In this document: positions 51,185 to 62,975 of the stretch, one piece after another
Layout of the letters: every line of letters begins with the position of its first letter
Numbering within the stretch: position 1 is the stretch's first letter
Source of the DNA: Antitrichia curtipendula
Lineage: Eukaryota > Streptophyta > Bryopsida > Hypnales > Leucodontaceae
DNA: 64,000 bases
Assembly (NCBI GenBank): GCA_951230915.1
Contig: OX579637.1
Span: 15,314,001 to 15,378,000 of the forward strand
Direction of reading: 5' to 3'
Notes under the pieces: model-generated
What the model was told of the DNA's origin: nothing
What the model saw: the letters and a program-made list of their open reading frames with translations, nothing else
Databases searched by the model: none
Translations under genes and position numbers: made by a program

Positions 51185-53361
51185 ATGACATTTGATGTTT
51201 GACACCATTAATGTACAGGTTGGACTTGTTCTATATTCTTTTGAATGGACGTGCGATTGGATTGCAATTACATATCAAATTAGTATTTGTGGGCATTTAA
51301 GTAATTGAGGGTAATTATTTGCAACTTGTACGATTTGTGTGAAGTTTCCTTCAAAATGAAATTCTATGACATTTGATGTTTGACACCATTAAAGTACAGA
51401 TTGGACCTTATTCTCTATTGTTTGGAATTGACGTGCGATTCGATTGCAATTAATTATCAAATTAATATTTGTGGGCATTTAGGTACTTGAGGGTAACTAT
51501 TTGCAACTTGTACGATTTGTGTGAAGTCTCTTTCAAAATGAAATTCTATGACATTTGATGTTTGACACCATTAATGTACAGGTTGCACTTATTCTATATT
51601 CTTTTGAATGGACGTGCGATTGGATTGCAATTACATATCAAATTAGTATTTGTGGGCATTTAAGTACTTGAGGGTAACTATTTGCAACTTGTACGATTTG
51701 TCTGAAGTTTCCTTCAAAATGAAATTCTATGACATTTGATGTTTGACACCATTAAAGTACAGATGGGACCTTATTCTCTATTTTTTGGAATTGACGTGCG
51801 ATTCGATTGCAATTAATTATCAAATTAATATTTGTGGGCATTTAGGTACTTGAGGGTAACTATTTGCAACTTGTACGATTTGTGTGAAGTCTGTTTCAAA
51901 ATGAAATTCTATGACATTTGATGTTTGACAGCATTAATGTACAGGTTGGACTTATTCTATATTCTTTTGAATGGACGTGCGATTGGATTGCAATTACATA
52001 TCAAATTAGTATTTGTGGGCATTTAAGTAATTGAGGGTAACTATTTGCAACTTGTACGATTTGTGTGAAGTCTGTTTCAAACTGAAATTCTATGACATTT
52101 GATGTTTGACACCATTAAAGTACAGATTGGACCTTATTCTGTATTCTTTTGAATGGACGTGCGATTGGATTGCAATTACATATCAAATTAATATTTGTGG
52201 GCATTTAAATACTTGAGGGTAACTATTTGCAACTTGTACGATTTGTGTTAAGTCTCTTTCAGAATGAAATTCTATGACATTTGATGTTTGACACCATTAA
52301 TGTACAGGTTGGACTTATTCTATATTCTTTTGAATGGACGTGCGATTGGATTGCAATTACATATCAAATTAGTATTTGTGGGCATTTAAGTACTTGAGGG
52401 TAACTATTTGCAACTTGTACGATTTGTGTTAAGTCTCTTTCAGAATGAAATTCTATGACATTTGATGTTTGACACCATTAAAGTACAGATGGGACCTTAT
52501 TCTTTATTTTTTGGAATTGACGTGCGATTCGATTGCAATTAATTATCAAATTAATATTTGTGGGCATTTAGGTACTTGAGGGTAACTATTTGCAACTTGT
52601 ACGATTTGTGTGAAGTCTGTTTCAAAATGAAATTCTATGACATTTGATGTTTGACACCATTAATGTACAGGTTGGACTTATTCTATATTCTTTTGAATGG
52701 ACGTGCGATTGGATTGCAATTACATATCAAATTAGTATTTGTGGGCATTTAAGTAATTGAGGGTAACTATTTGCAACTTGTACGATTTGTGTGAAGTCTG
52801 TTTCAAACTGAAATTCTATGACATTTGATGTTTGACACCATTAAAGTACAGGTTGGACCTTATTCTGTATTCTTTTGAATGGACGTGCGATTGGATTGCA
52901 ATTACATATCAAATTAATATTTGTGGGCATTTAAATACTTGAGGGTAACTATTTGCAACTTGTACGATTTGTGTTAAGTCTCTTTCAGAATGAAATTCTA
53001 TGACATTTGATGTTTGACACCATTAATGTACAGGTTGGACTTATTCTATATTCTTTTGAATGGACGTGCGATTGGATTGCAATTACATATCAAATTAGTA
53101 TTTGTGGGCATTTAAGTACTTGAGGGTAACTATTTGCAACTTGTACGATTTGTGTTAAGTCTCTTTCAGAATGAAATTCTATGACATTTGATGTTTGACA
53201 CCATTAATGTACAGGTTGGACTTATTCTATATTCTTTTGAATGGACGTGCGATTCGATTGCAATTAATTATCAAATTAATATTTGTGGGCATTTAGGTAC
53301 TTGAGGGTAACTATTTGCAACTTGTACGATTTGTGTGAAGTCTCTTTCAAAATGAAATTCT
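51185..53361. repeat. 12-unit higher-order repeat, copy 1 (2177 bp)
   Basis: Unit order: m1 GTAATTGAGGGTAATTATT; m2 CTATTGTTTGG; m3 GGTTGCAC...GTCTGAAGTTTCC; m4 AGATGGGACC; m5 GTAATTGAGGGTAAC with TTTCAAACTGAAA; m6 TTCTGTATTC...TTTCAGAATGAAA; m7 GGTTGGAC...TTTCAGAATGAAA; m8 AGATGGGACC with TTCTTTATTT; m9 like m5; m10 like m6; m11 like m7; m12 GGTTGGAC with GATTCGATTG. Units with GATTCGATTG/AATTAATTATC are m2, m4, m8 and m12. Five units are 182 bp. Copy-specific changes are GGACTTGTTC in m1 and GACAGC in m5. Confidence 0.96.
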
Positions 53362-55538
53362 ATGACATTTGATGTTTGACACCATTAATGTACAGGTTGG
53401 ACTTATTCTATATTCTTTTGAATGGACGTGCGATTGGATTGCAATTACATATCAAATTAGTATTTGTGGGCATTTAAGTAATTGAGGGTAATTATTTGCA
53501 ACTTGTACGATTTGTGTGAAGTTTCCTTCAAAATGAAATTCTATGACATTTGATGTTTGACACCATTAAAGTACAGATTGGACCTTATTCTCTATTGTTT
53601 GGAATTGACGTGCGATTCGATTGCAATTAATTATCAAATTAATATTTGTGGGCATTTAGGTACTTGAGGGTAACTATTTGCAACTTGTACGATTTGTGTG
53701 AAGTCTCTTTCAAAATGAAATTCTATGACATTTGATGTTTGACACCATTAATGTACAGGTTGCACTTATTCTATATTCTTTTGAATGGACGTGCGATTGG
53801 ATTGCAATTACATATCAAATTAGTATTTGTGGGCATTTAAGTACTTGAGGGTAACTATTTGCAACTTGTACGATTTGTCTGAAGTTTCCTTCAAAATGAA
53901 ATTCTATGACATTTGATGTTTGACACCATTAAAGTACAGATGGGACCTTATTCTCTATTTTTTGGAATTGACGTGCGATTCGATTGCAATTAATTATCAA
54001 ATTAATATTTGTGGGCATTTAGGTACTTGAGGGTAACTATTTGCAACTTGTACGATTTGTGTGAAGTCTCTTTCAAAATGAAATTCTATGACATTTGATG
54101 TTTGACACCATTAATGTACAGGTTGGACTTATTCTATATTCTTTTGAATGGACGTGCGATTGGATTGCAATTACATATCAAATTAGTATTTGTGGGCATT
54201 TAAGTAATTGAGGGTAACTATTTGCAACTTGTACGATTTGTGTGAAGTCTGTTTCAAACTGAAATTCTATGACATTTGATGTTTGACACCATTAAAGTAC
54301 AGATTGGACCTTATTCTGTATTCTTTTGAATGGACGTGCGATTGGATTGCAATTACATATCAAATTAATATTTGTGGGCATTTAAATACTTGAGGGTAAC
54401 TATTTGCAACTTGTACGATTTGTGTTAAGTCTCTTTCAGAATGAAATTCTATGACATTTGATGTTTGACACCATTAATGTACAGGTTGGACTTATTCTAT
54501 ATTCTTTTGAATGGACGTGCGATTGGATTGCAATTACATATCAAATTAGTATTTGTGGGCATTTAAGTACTTGAGGGTAACTATTTGCAACTTGTACGAT
54601 TTGTGTTAAGTCTCTTTCAGAATGAAATTCTATGACATTTGATGTTTGACACCATTAAAGTACAGATGGGACCTTATTCTTTATTTTTTGGAATTGACGT
54701 GCGATTCGATTGCAATTAATTATCAAATTAATATTTGTGGGCATTTAGGTACTTGAGGGTAACTATTTGCAACTTGTACGATTTGTGTGAAGTCTGTTTC
54801 AAAATGAAATTCTATGACATTTGATGTTTGACACCATTAATGTACAGGTTGGACTTATTCTATATTCTTTTGAATGGACGTGCGATTGGATTGCAATTAC
54901 ATATCAAATTAGTATTTGTGGGCATTTAAGTAATTGAGGGTAACTATTTGCAACTTGTACGATTTGTGTGAAGTCTGTTTCAAACTGAAATTCTATGACA
55001 TTTGATGTTTGACACCATTAAAGTACAGGTTGGACCTTATTCTGTATTCTTTTGAATGGACGTGCGATTGGATTGCAATTACATATCAAATTAATATTTG
55101 TGGGCATTTAAATACTTGAGGGTAACTATTTGCAACTTGTACGATTTGTGTTAAGTCTCTTTCAGAATGAAATTCTATGACATTTGATGTTTGACACCAT
55201 TAATGTACAGGTTGGACTTATTCTATATTCTTTTGAATGGACGTGCGATTGGATTGCAATTACATATCAAATTAGTATTTGTGGGCATTTAAGTACTTGA
55301 GGGTAACTATTTGCAACTTGTACGATTTGTGTTAAGTCTCTTTCAGAATGAAATTCTATGACATTTGATGTTTGACACCATTAATGTACAGGTTGGACTT
55401 ATTCTATATTCTTTTGAATGGACGTGCGATTCGATTGCAATTAATTATCAAATTAATATTTGTGGGCATTTAGGTACTTGAGGGTAACTATTTGCAACTT
55501 GTACGATTTGTGTGAAGTCTCTTTCAAAATGAAATTCT
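53362..55538. repeat. 12-unit higher-order repeat, copy 2 (2177 bp)
   Basis: It has the same order and length as copy 1: CTATTGTTTGG at 51420 and 53597, AGATGGGACC at 51761/53938 and 52487/54664, all 2177 bp apart. The only copy-specific change I saw is an m4 tail reading GAAGTCTCTTTC (about 54066) instead of GAAGTCTGTTTC. Confidence 0.96.
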
Positions 55539-57715
55539 ATGACATTTGATGTTTGACACCATTAATGTACAGGTTGGACTTATTCTATATTCTTTTGAAT
55601 GGACGTGCGATTGGATTGCAATTACATATCAAATTAGTATTTGTGGGCATTTAAGTAATTGAGGGTAATTATTTGCAACTTGTACGATTTGTGTGAAGTT
55701 TCCTTCAAAATGAAATTCTATGACATTTGATGTTTGACACCATTAAAGTACAGATTGGACCTTATTCTCTATTGTTTGGAATTGACGTGCGATTCGATTG
55801 CAATTAATTATCAAATTAATATTTGTGGGCATTTAGGTACTTGAGGGTAACTATTTGCAACTTGTACGATTTGTGTGAAGTCTCTTTCAAAATGAAATTC
55901 TATGACATTTGATGTTTGACACCATTAATGTACAGGTTGCACTTATTCTATATTCTTTTGAATGGACGTGCGATTGGATTGCAATTACATATCAAATTAG
56001 TATTTGTGGGCATTTAAGTACTTGAGGGTAACTATTTGCAACTTGTACGATTTGTCTGAAGTTTCCTTCAAAATGAAATTCTATGACATTTGATGTTTGA
56101 CACCATTAAAGTACAGATGGGACCTTATTCTCTATTTTTTGGAATTGACGTGCGATTCGATTGCAATTAATTATCAAATTAATATTTGTGGGCATTTAGG
56201 TACTTGAGGGTAACTATTTGCAACTTGTACGATTTGTGTGAAGTCTGTTTCAAAATGAAATTCTATGACATTTGATGTTTGACACCATTAATGTACAGGT
56301 TGGACTTATTCTATATTCTTTTGAATGGACGTGCGATTGGATTGCAATTACATATCAAATTAGTATTTGTGGGCATTTAAGTAATTGAGGGTAACTATTT
56401 GCAACTTGTACGATTTGTGTGAAGTCTGTTTCAAACTGAAATTCTATGACATTTGATGTTTGACACCATTAAAGTACAGATTGGACCTTATTCTGTATTC
56501 TTTTGAATGGACGTGCGATTGGATTGCAATTACATATCAAATTAATATTTGTGGGCATTTAAATACTTGAGGGTAACTATTTGCAACTTGTACGATTTGT
56601 GTTAAGTCTCTTTCAGAATGAAATTCTATGACATTTGATGTTTGACACCATTAATGTACAGGTTGGACTTATTCTATATTCTTTTGAATGGACGTGCGAT
56701 TGGATTGCAATTACATATCAAATTAGTATTTGTGGGCATTTAAGTACTTGAGGGTAACTATTTGCAACTTGTACGATTTGTCTGAAGTTTCCTTCAAAAT
56801 GAAATTCTATGACATTTGATGTTTGACACCATTAAAGTACAGATGGGACCTTATTCTTTATTTTTTGGAATTGACGTGCGATTCGATTGCAATTAATTAT
56901 CAAATTAATATTTGTGGGCATTTAGGTACTTGAGGGTAACTATTTGCAACTTGTACGATTTGTGTGAAGTCTGTTTCAAAATGAAATTCTATGACATTTG
57001 ATGTTTGACACCATTAATGTACAGGTTGGACTTATTCTATATTCTTTTGAATGGACGTGCGATTGGATTGCAATTACATATCAAATTAGTATTTGTGGGC
57101 ATTTAAGTAATTGAGGGTAACTATTTGCAACTTGTACGATTTGTGTGAAGTCTGTTTCAAACTGAAATTCTATGACATTTGATGTTTGACACCATTAAAG
57201 TACAGGTTGGACCTTATTCTGTATTCTTTTGAATGGACGTGCGATTGGATTGCAATTACATATCAAATTAATATTTGTGGGCATTTAAATACTTGAGGGT
57301 AACTATTTGCAACTTGTACGATTTGTGTTAAGTCTCTTTCAGAATGAAATTCTATGACATTTGATGTTTGACACCATTAATGTACAGGTTGGACTTATTC
57401 TATATTCTTTTGAATGGACGTGCGATTGGATTGCAATTACATATCAAATTAGTATTTGTGGGCATTTAAGTACTTGAGGGTAACTATTTGCAACTTGTAC
57501 GATTTGTGTTAAGTCTCTTTCAGAATGAAATTCTATGACATTTGATGTTTGACACCATTAATGTACAGGTTGGACTTATTCTATATTCTTTTGAATGGAC
57601 GTGCGATTCGATTGCAATTAATTATCAAATTAATATTTGTGGGCATTTAGGTACTTGAGGGTAACTATTTGCAACTTGTACGATTTGTGTGAAGTCTCTT
57701 TCAAAATGAAATTCT
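55539..57715. repeat. 12-unit higher-order repeat, copy 3 (2177 bp)
   Basis: CTATTGTTTGG at 55774 and AGATGGGACC at 56115 and 56841 keep the 2177 bp spacing. The m7 tail (about 56781-56797) reads GTCTGAAGTTTCC...AAAATG, like m3, instead of GTGTTAAGTCTC...AGAATG, while the unit head and the following m8 stay normal. That is a short conversion-like patch. Confidence 0.95.
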
Positions 57716-59346
57716 ATGACATTTGATGTTTGACACCATTAATGTACAGGTTGGACTTATTCTATATTCTTTTGAATGGACGTGCGATTGGATTGCAATT
57801 ACATATCAAATTAATATTTGTGGGCATTTAAATACTTGAGGGTAACTATTTGCAACTTGTACGATTTGTGTTAAGTCTCTTTCAGAATGAAATTCTATGA
57901 CATTTGATGTTTGACACCATTAATGTACAGGTTGGACTTATTCTATATTCTTTTGAATGGACGTGCGATTCGATTGCAATTAATTATCAAATTAATATTT
58001 GTGGGCATTTAGGTACTTGAGGGTAACTATTTGCAACTTGTACGATTTGTGTGAAGTCTCTTTCAAAATGAAATTCTATGACATTTGATGTTTGACACCA
58101 TTAATGTACAGGTTGCACTTATTCTATATTCTTTTGAATGGACGTGCGATTGGATTGCAATTACATATCAAATTAGTATTTGTGGGCATTTAAGTACTTG
58201 AGGGTAACTATTTGCAACTTGTACGATTTGTCTGAAGTTTCCTTCAAAATGAAATTCTATGACATTTGATGTTTGACACCATTAAAGTACAGATGGGACC
58301 TTATTCTCTATTTTTTGGAATTGACGTGCGATTCGATTGCAATTAATTATCAAATTAATATTTGTGGGCATTTAGGTACTTGAGGGTAACTATTTGCAAC
58401 TTGTACGATTTGTGTGAAGTCTGTTTCAAAATGAAATTCTATGACATTTGATGTTTGACACCATTAATGTACAGGTTGGACTTATTCTATATTCTTTTGA
58501 ATGGACGTGCGATTGGATTGCAATTACATATCAAATTAGTATTTGTGGGCATTTAAGTACTTGAGGGTAACTATTTGCAACTTGTACGATTTGTGTGAAG
58601 TCTGTTTCAAACTGAAATTCTATGACATTTGATGTTTGACACCATTAATGTACAGGTTGGACTTATTCTATATTCTTTTGAATGGACGTGCGATTGGATT
58701 GCAATTACATATCAAATTAGTATTTGTGGGCATTTAAGTAATTGAGGGTAACTATTTGCAACTTGTACGATTTGTGTGAAGTCTGTTTCAAACTGAAATT
58801 CTATGACATTTGATGTTTGACACCATTAAAGTACAGGTTGGACCTTATTCTGTATTCTTTTGAATGGACGTGCGATTGGATTGCAATTACATATCAAATT
58901 AATATTTGTGGGCATTTAAATACTTGAGGGTAACTATTTGCAACTTGTACGATTTGTGTTAAGTCTCTTTCAGAATGAAATTCTATGACATTTGATGTTT
59001 GACACCATTAATGTACAGGTTGGACTTATTCTATATTCTTTTGAATGGACGTGCGATTGGATTGCAATTACATATCAAATTAGTATTTGTGGGCATTTAA
59101 GTACTTGAGGGTAACTATTTGCAACTTGTACGATTTGTGTTAAGTCTCTTTCAGAATGAAATTCTATGACATTTGATGTTTGACACCATTAATGTACAGG
59201 TTGCACTTATTCTATATTCTTTTGAATGGACGTGCGATTGGATTGCAATTACATATCAAATTAGTATTTGTGCGCATTTAAGTACTTGAGGGTAACTATT
59301 TGCAACTTGTACGATTTGTGTGAAGTCTGTTTCAAAATGAAATTCT
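57716..59346. repeat. Rearranged continuation of the 12-unit repeat (nine units)
   Basis: After copy 3 the order breaks. Unit 57716 joins a GGTTGGAC head to an m10-like right half (TTTAAATAC, GTGTTAAG). Unit 57897 is m12-like (GGTTGGAC with GATTCGATTG), then m3-like (58078), m4-like (58259, AGATGGGACC at 58291), two m5/m9-like units, m10-like, m11-like, and a GGTTGCAC unit with GTGCGC. The period is lost but the same variants are reused. Confidence 0.9.
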
Positions 59347-60797
59347 ATGACATTTGATGTTTGACACCATTAATGTACAGGTTGGACTTATTCTATATTC
59401 TTTTGAATGGACGTGCGATTGGATTGCAATTACATATCAAATTAGTATTTGTGGGCATTTAAATACTTGAGGGTAACTATTTGCAACTTGTACGATTTGT
59501 GTGAAGTTTCCTTCAAAATGAAATTCTATGACATTTGATGTTTGACACCATTAAAGTACAGATTGGACCTTATTCTCTATTGTTTGGAATTGACGTGCGA
59601 TTCGATTGCAATTAATTATCAAATTAATATTTGTGGGCATTTAGGTACTTGAGGGTAACTATTTGCAACTTGTACGATTTGTGTGAAGTCTCTTTCAAAA
59701 TGAAATTCTATGACATTTGATGTTTGACACCATTAATGTACAGGTTGCACTTATTCTATATTCTTTTGAATGGACGTGCGATTGGATTGCAATTACATAT
59801 CAAATTAGTATTTGTGGGCATTTAAGTACTTGAGGGTAACTATTTGCAACTTGTACGATTTGTGTGAAGTTTCCTTCAAAATGAAATTCTATGACATTTG
59901 ATGTTTGACACCATTAAAGTACAGATTGGACCTTATTCTCTATTTTTTGGAATTGACGTGCGATTCGATTGCAATTAATTATCAAATTAATATTTGTGGG
60001 CATTTAGGTACTTGAGGGTAACTATTTGCAACTTGTACGATTTGTGTGAAGTCTGTTTCAAACTGAAATTCTATGACATTTGATGTTTGACACCATTAAT
60101 GTACAGGTTGGACTTATTCTATATTCTTTTGAATGGACGTGCGATTGGATTGCAATTACATATCAAATTAGTATTTGTGGGCATTTAAGTACTTGAGGGT
60201 AACTATTTGCAACTTGTACGATTTGTGTGAAGTCTGTTTCAAACTGAAATTCTATGACATTTGATGTTTGACACCATTAAAGTACAGGTTGGACCTTATT
60301 CTGTATTCTTTTGAATGGACGTGCGATTGGATTGCAATTACATATCAAATTAATATTTGTGGGCATTTAAATACTTGAGGGTAACTATTTGCAACTTGTA
60401 CGATTTGTGTTAAGTCTCTTTCAGAATGAAATTCTATGACATTTGATGTTTGACAGCATTAATGTACAGGTTGGACTTATTCTATATTCTTTTGAATGGA
60501 CGTGCGATTGGATTGCAATTACATATCAAATTAGTATTTGTGGGCATTTAAGTACTTGAGGGTAACTATTTGCAACTTGTACGATTTGTGTTAAGTCTCT
60601 TTCAGAATGAAATTCTATGACATTTGATGTTTGACACCATTAATGTACAGGTTGCACTTATTCTATATTCTTTTGAATGGACGTGCGATTGGATTGCAAT
60701 TACATATCAAATTAGTATTTGTGCGCATTTAAGTACTTGAGGGTAACTATTTGCAACTTGTACGATTTGTGTGAAGTCTGTTTCAAAATGAAATTCT
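59347..60797. repeat. 8-unit block (1451 bp) beginning near the CTATTGTTTGG unit
   Basis: CTATTGTTTGG lies at 59582 and again at 61033, 1451 bp later. The block includes CTATTGTTTGG, GGTTGCAC/GTTTCC, GATTCGATTG with TTTCAAACTGAAA, GGTTGGAC, TTCTGTATTC/GTGTTAAG, a GACAGC unit (60436) and a GGTTGCAC/GTGCGC unit (60617). The last resembles the unit at 59166 before the block. Confidence 0.86.
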
Positions 60798-61886
60798 ATG
60801 ACATTTGATGTTTGACACCATTAATGTACAGGTTGGACTTATTCTATATTCTTTTGAATGGACGTGCGATTGGATTGCAATTACATATCAAATTAGTATT
60901 TGTGGGCATTTAAGTAATTGAGGGTAATTATTTGCAACTTGTACGATTTGTGTGAAGTTTCCTTCAAAATGAAATTCTATGACATTTGATGTTTGACACC
61001 ATTACAGTACAGATTGGACCTTATTCTCTATTGTTTGGAATTGACGTGCGATTCGATTGCAATTAATTATCAAATTAATATTTGTGGGCATTTAGGTACT
61101 TGAGGGTAACTATTTGCAACTTGTACGATTTGTGTGAAGTCTCTTTCAAAATGAAATTCTATGACATTTGATGTTTGACACCATTAATGTACAGGTTGCG
61201 CTTATTCTATATTCTTTTGCATGGACGTGCGATTGGATTGCAATTACATTTCAAATTAGTATTTGTGGGCATTTAAGTACTTGAGGGTAACTATTTGCAA
61301 CTTGTACGATTTGTGTGAAGTTTCCTTCAAAATGAAATTCTATAACATTTGATGTTTGACACCATTAAAGTACAGATTGGACCTTATTCTCTATTCTTTT
61401 GAATTGACGTGCGATTGGCTTGCAATTAATTATCAAATTAATATTTCTGGGCATTTAGGTACTTGAGGGTAACTATTTGCAACTTGTACGATTTGTGTGA
61501 AGTCTGTTTCAAACTGAAATTCTATGACATTTGATGTTTGACACCATTAAAGTACAGGTTGGACCTTATTCTGTATTCTTTTGAATGGACGTGCGATTGG
61601 ATTGCAATTACATATCAAATTAATATTTGTGGGCATTTAAATACTTGAGGGTAACTATTTGCAACTTGTACGATTTGTGTTAAGTCTCTTTCAGAATGAA
61701 ATTCTATGACATTTGATGTTTGACACCATTAATGTACAGGTTGCACTTATTCTATATTCTTTTGAATGGACGTGCGATTGGATTGCAATTACATATCAAA
61801 TTAGTATTTGTGGGCATTTAAGTACTTGAGGGTAACTATTTGCAACTTGTACGATTTGTGTTAAGTCTCTTTCAGAATGAAATTCT
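60798..61886. repeat. 6-unit higher-order repeat, copy 1 (1089 bp)
   Basis: Order: GTAATTGAGGGTAATTATT (60798), CTATTGTTTGG (60979, with ATTACAGTACAG), GGTTGCGCTTATT/GCATGG (61161), CTTTTGAATTG/GGCTTGC/ATATTTCTGGGC (61342, beginning ATAACATTT), TTCTGTATTC (61524), GGTTGCAC (61705). ATATTTCTGGGC recurs 1089 bp later (61444/62533). Confidence 0.92.
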
Positions 61887-62975
61887 ATGACATTTGATGT
61901 TTGACACCATTAATGTACAGGTTGGACTTATTCTATATTCTTTTGAATGGACGTGCGATTGGATTGCAATTACATATCATATTAGTATTTGTGGGCATTT
62001 AAGTAATTGAGGGTAATTATTTGCAACTTGTACGATTTGTGTGAAGTTTCCTTCAAAATGAAATTCTATGACATTTGATGTTTGACACCATTAAAGTACA
62101 GATTGGACCTTATTCTCTATTGTTTGGAATTGACGTGCGATTCGATTGCTATTAATTATCAAATTAATATTTGTGGGCATTTAGGTACTTGAGGGTAACT
62201 ATTTGCAACTTGTACGATTTGTGTGAAGTCTCTTTCAAAATGAAATTCTATGACATTTGATGTTTGACACCATTAATGTACAGGTTGGACTTATTCTATA
62301 TTCTTTTGAATGGACGTGCGATTGGATTGCAATTACATATCAAATTAGTATTTGTGGGCATTTAAGTACTTGAGGGTAACTATTTGCAACTTGTACGATT
62401 TGTGTGAAGTTTCCTTCAAAATGAAATTCTATGACATTTGATGTTTGACACCATTAAAGTACAGATTGGACCTTATTCTCTATTCTTTTGAATTGACGTG
62501 CGATTGGCTTGCAATTAATTATCAAATTAATATTTCTGGGCATTTAGGTACTTGAGGGTAACTATTTGCAACTTGTACGATTTGTGTGAAGTCTGTTTCA
62601 AACTGAAATTCTATGACATTTGATGTTTGACACCATTAAAGTACAGGTTGGACCTTATTCTGTATTCTTTTGAATGGACGTGCGATTGGATTGCAATTAC
62701 ATATCAAATTAATATTTGTGGGCATTTAAATACTTGAGGGTAACTATTTGCAACTTGTACGATTTGTGTTAAGTCTCTTTCAGAATGAAATTCTATGACA
62801 TTTGATGTTTGACACCATTAATGTACAGGTTGCACTTATTCTATATTCTTTTGAATGGACGTGCGATTGGATTGCAATTACATATCAAATTAGTATTTGT
62901 GGGCATCTAAGTACTTGAGGGTAACTATTTGCAACTTGTACGATTTGTGTGAAGTTTCCTTCAAAATGAAATTCT
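61887..62975. repeat. 6-unit higher-order repeat, copy 2 (1089 bp)
   Basis: It matches 60798-61886, with CTATTGTTTGG at 62122 and ATATTTCTGGGC at 62533. Differences include ACATATCATATTAG (first unit), GATTGCTATTAATT (second), GGTTGGAC instead of GGTTGCGC (third) and GGGCATCTAAG with a GTTTCC tail (sixth). Confidence 0.92.

Noticed and set aside
51429..51460. CENP-B box like motif from the GATTCGATTG variant
   Set aside because: TTCG is present, but the CGGG part and the conserved A of the box are missing, and I found no CGGG in the typical units.
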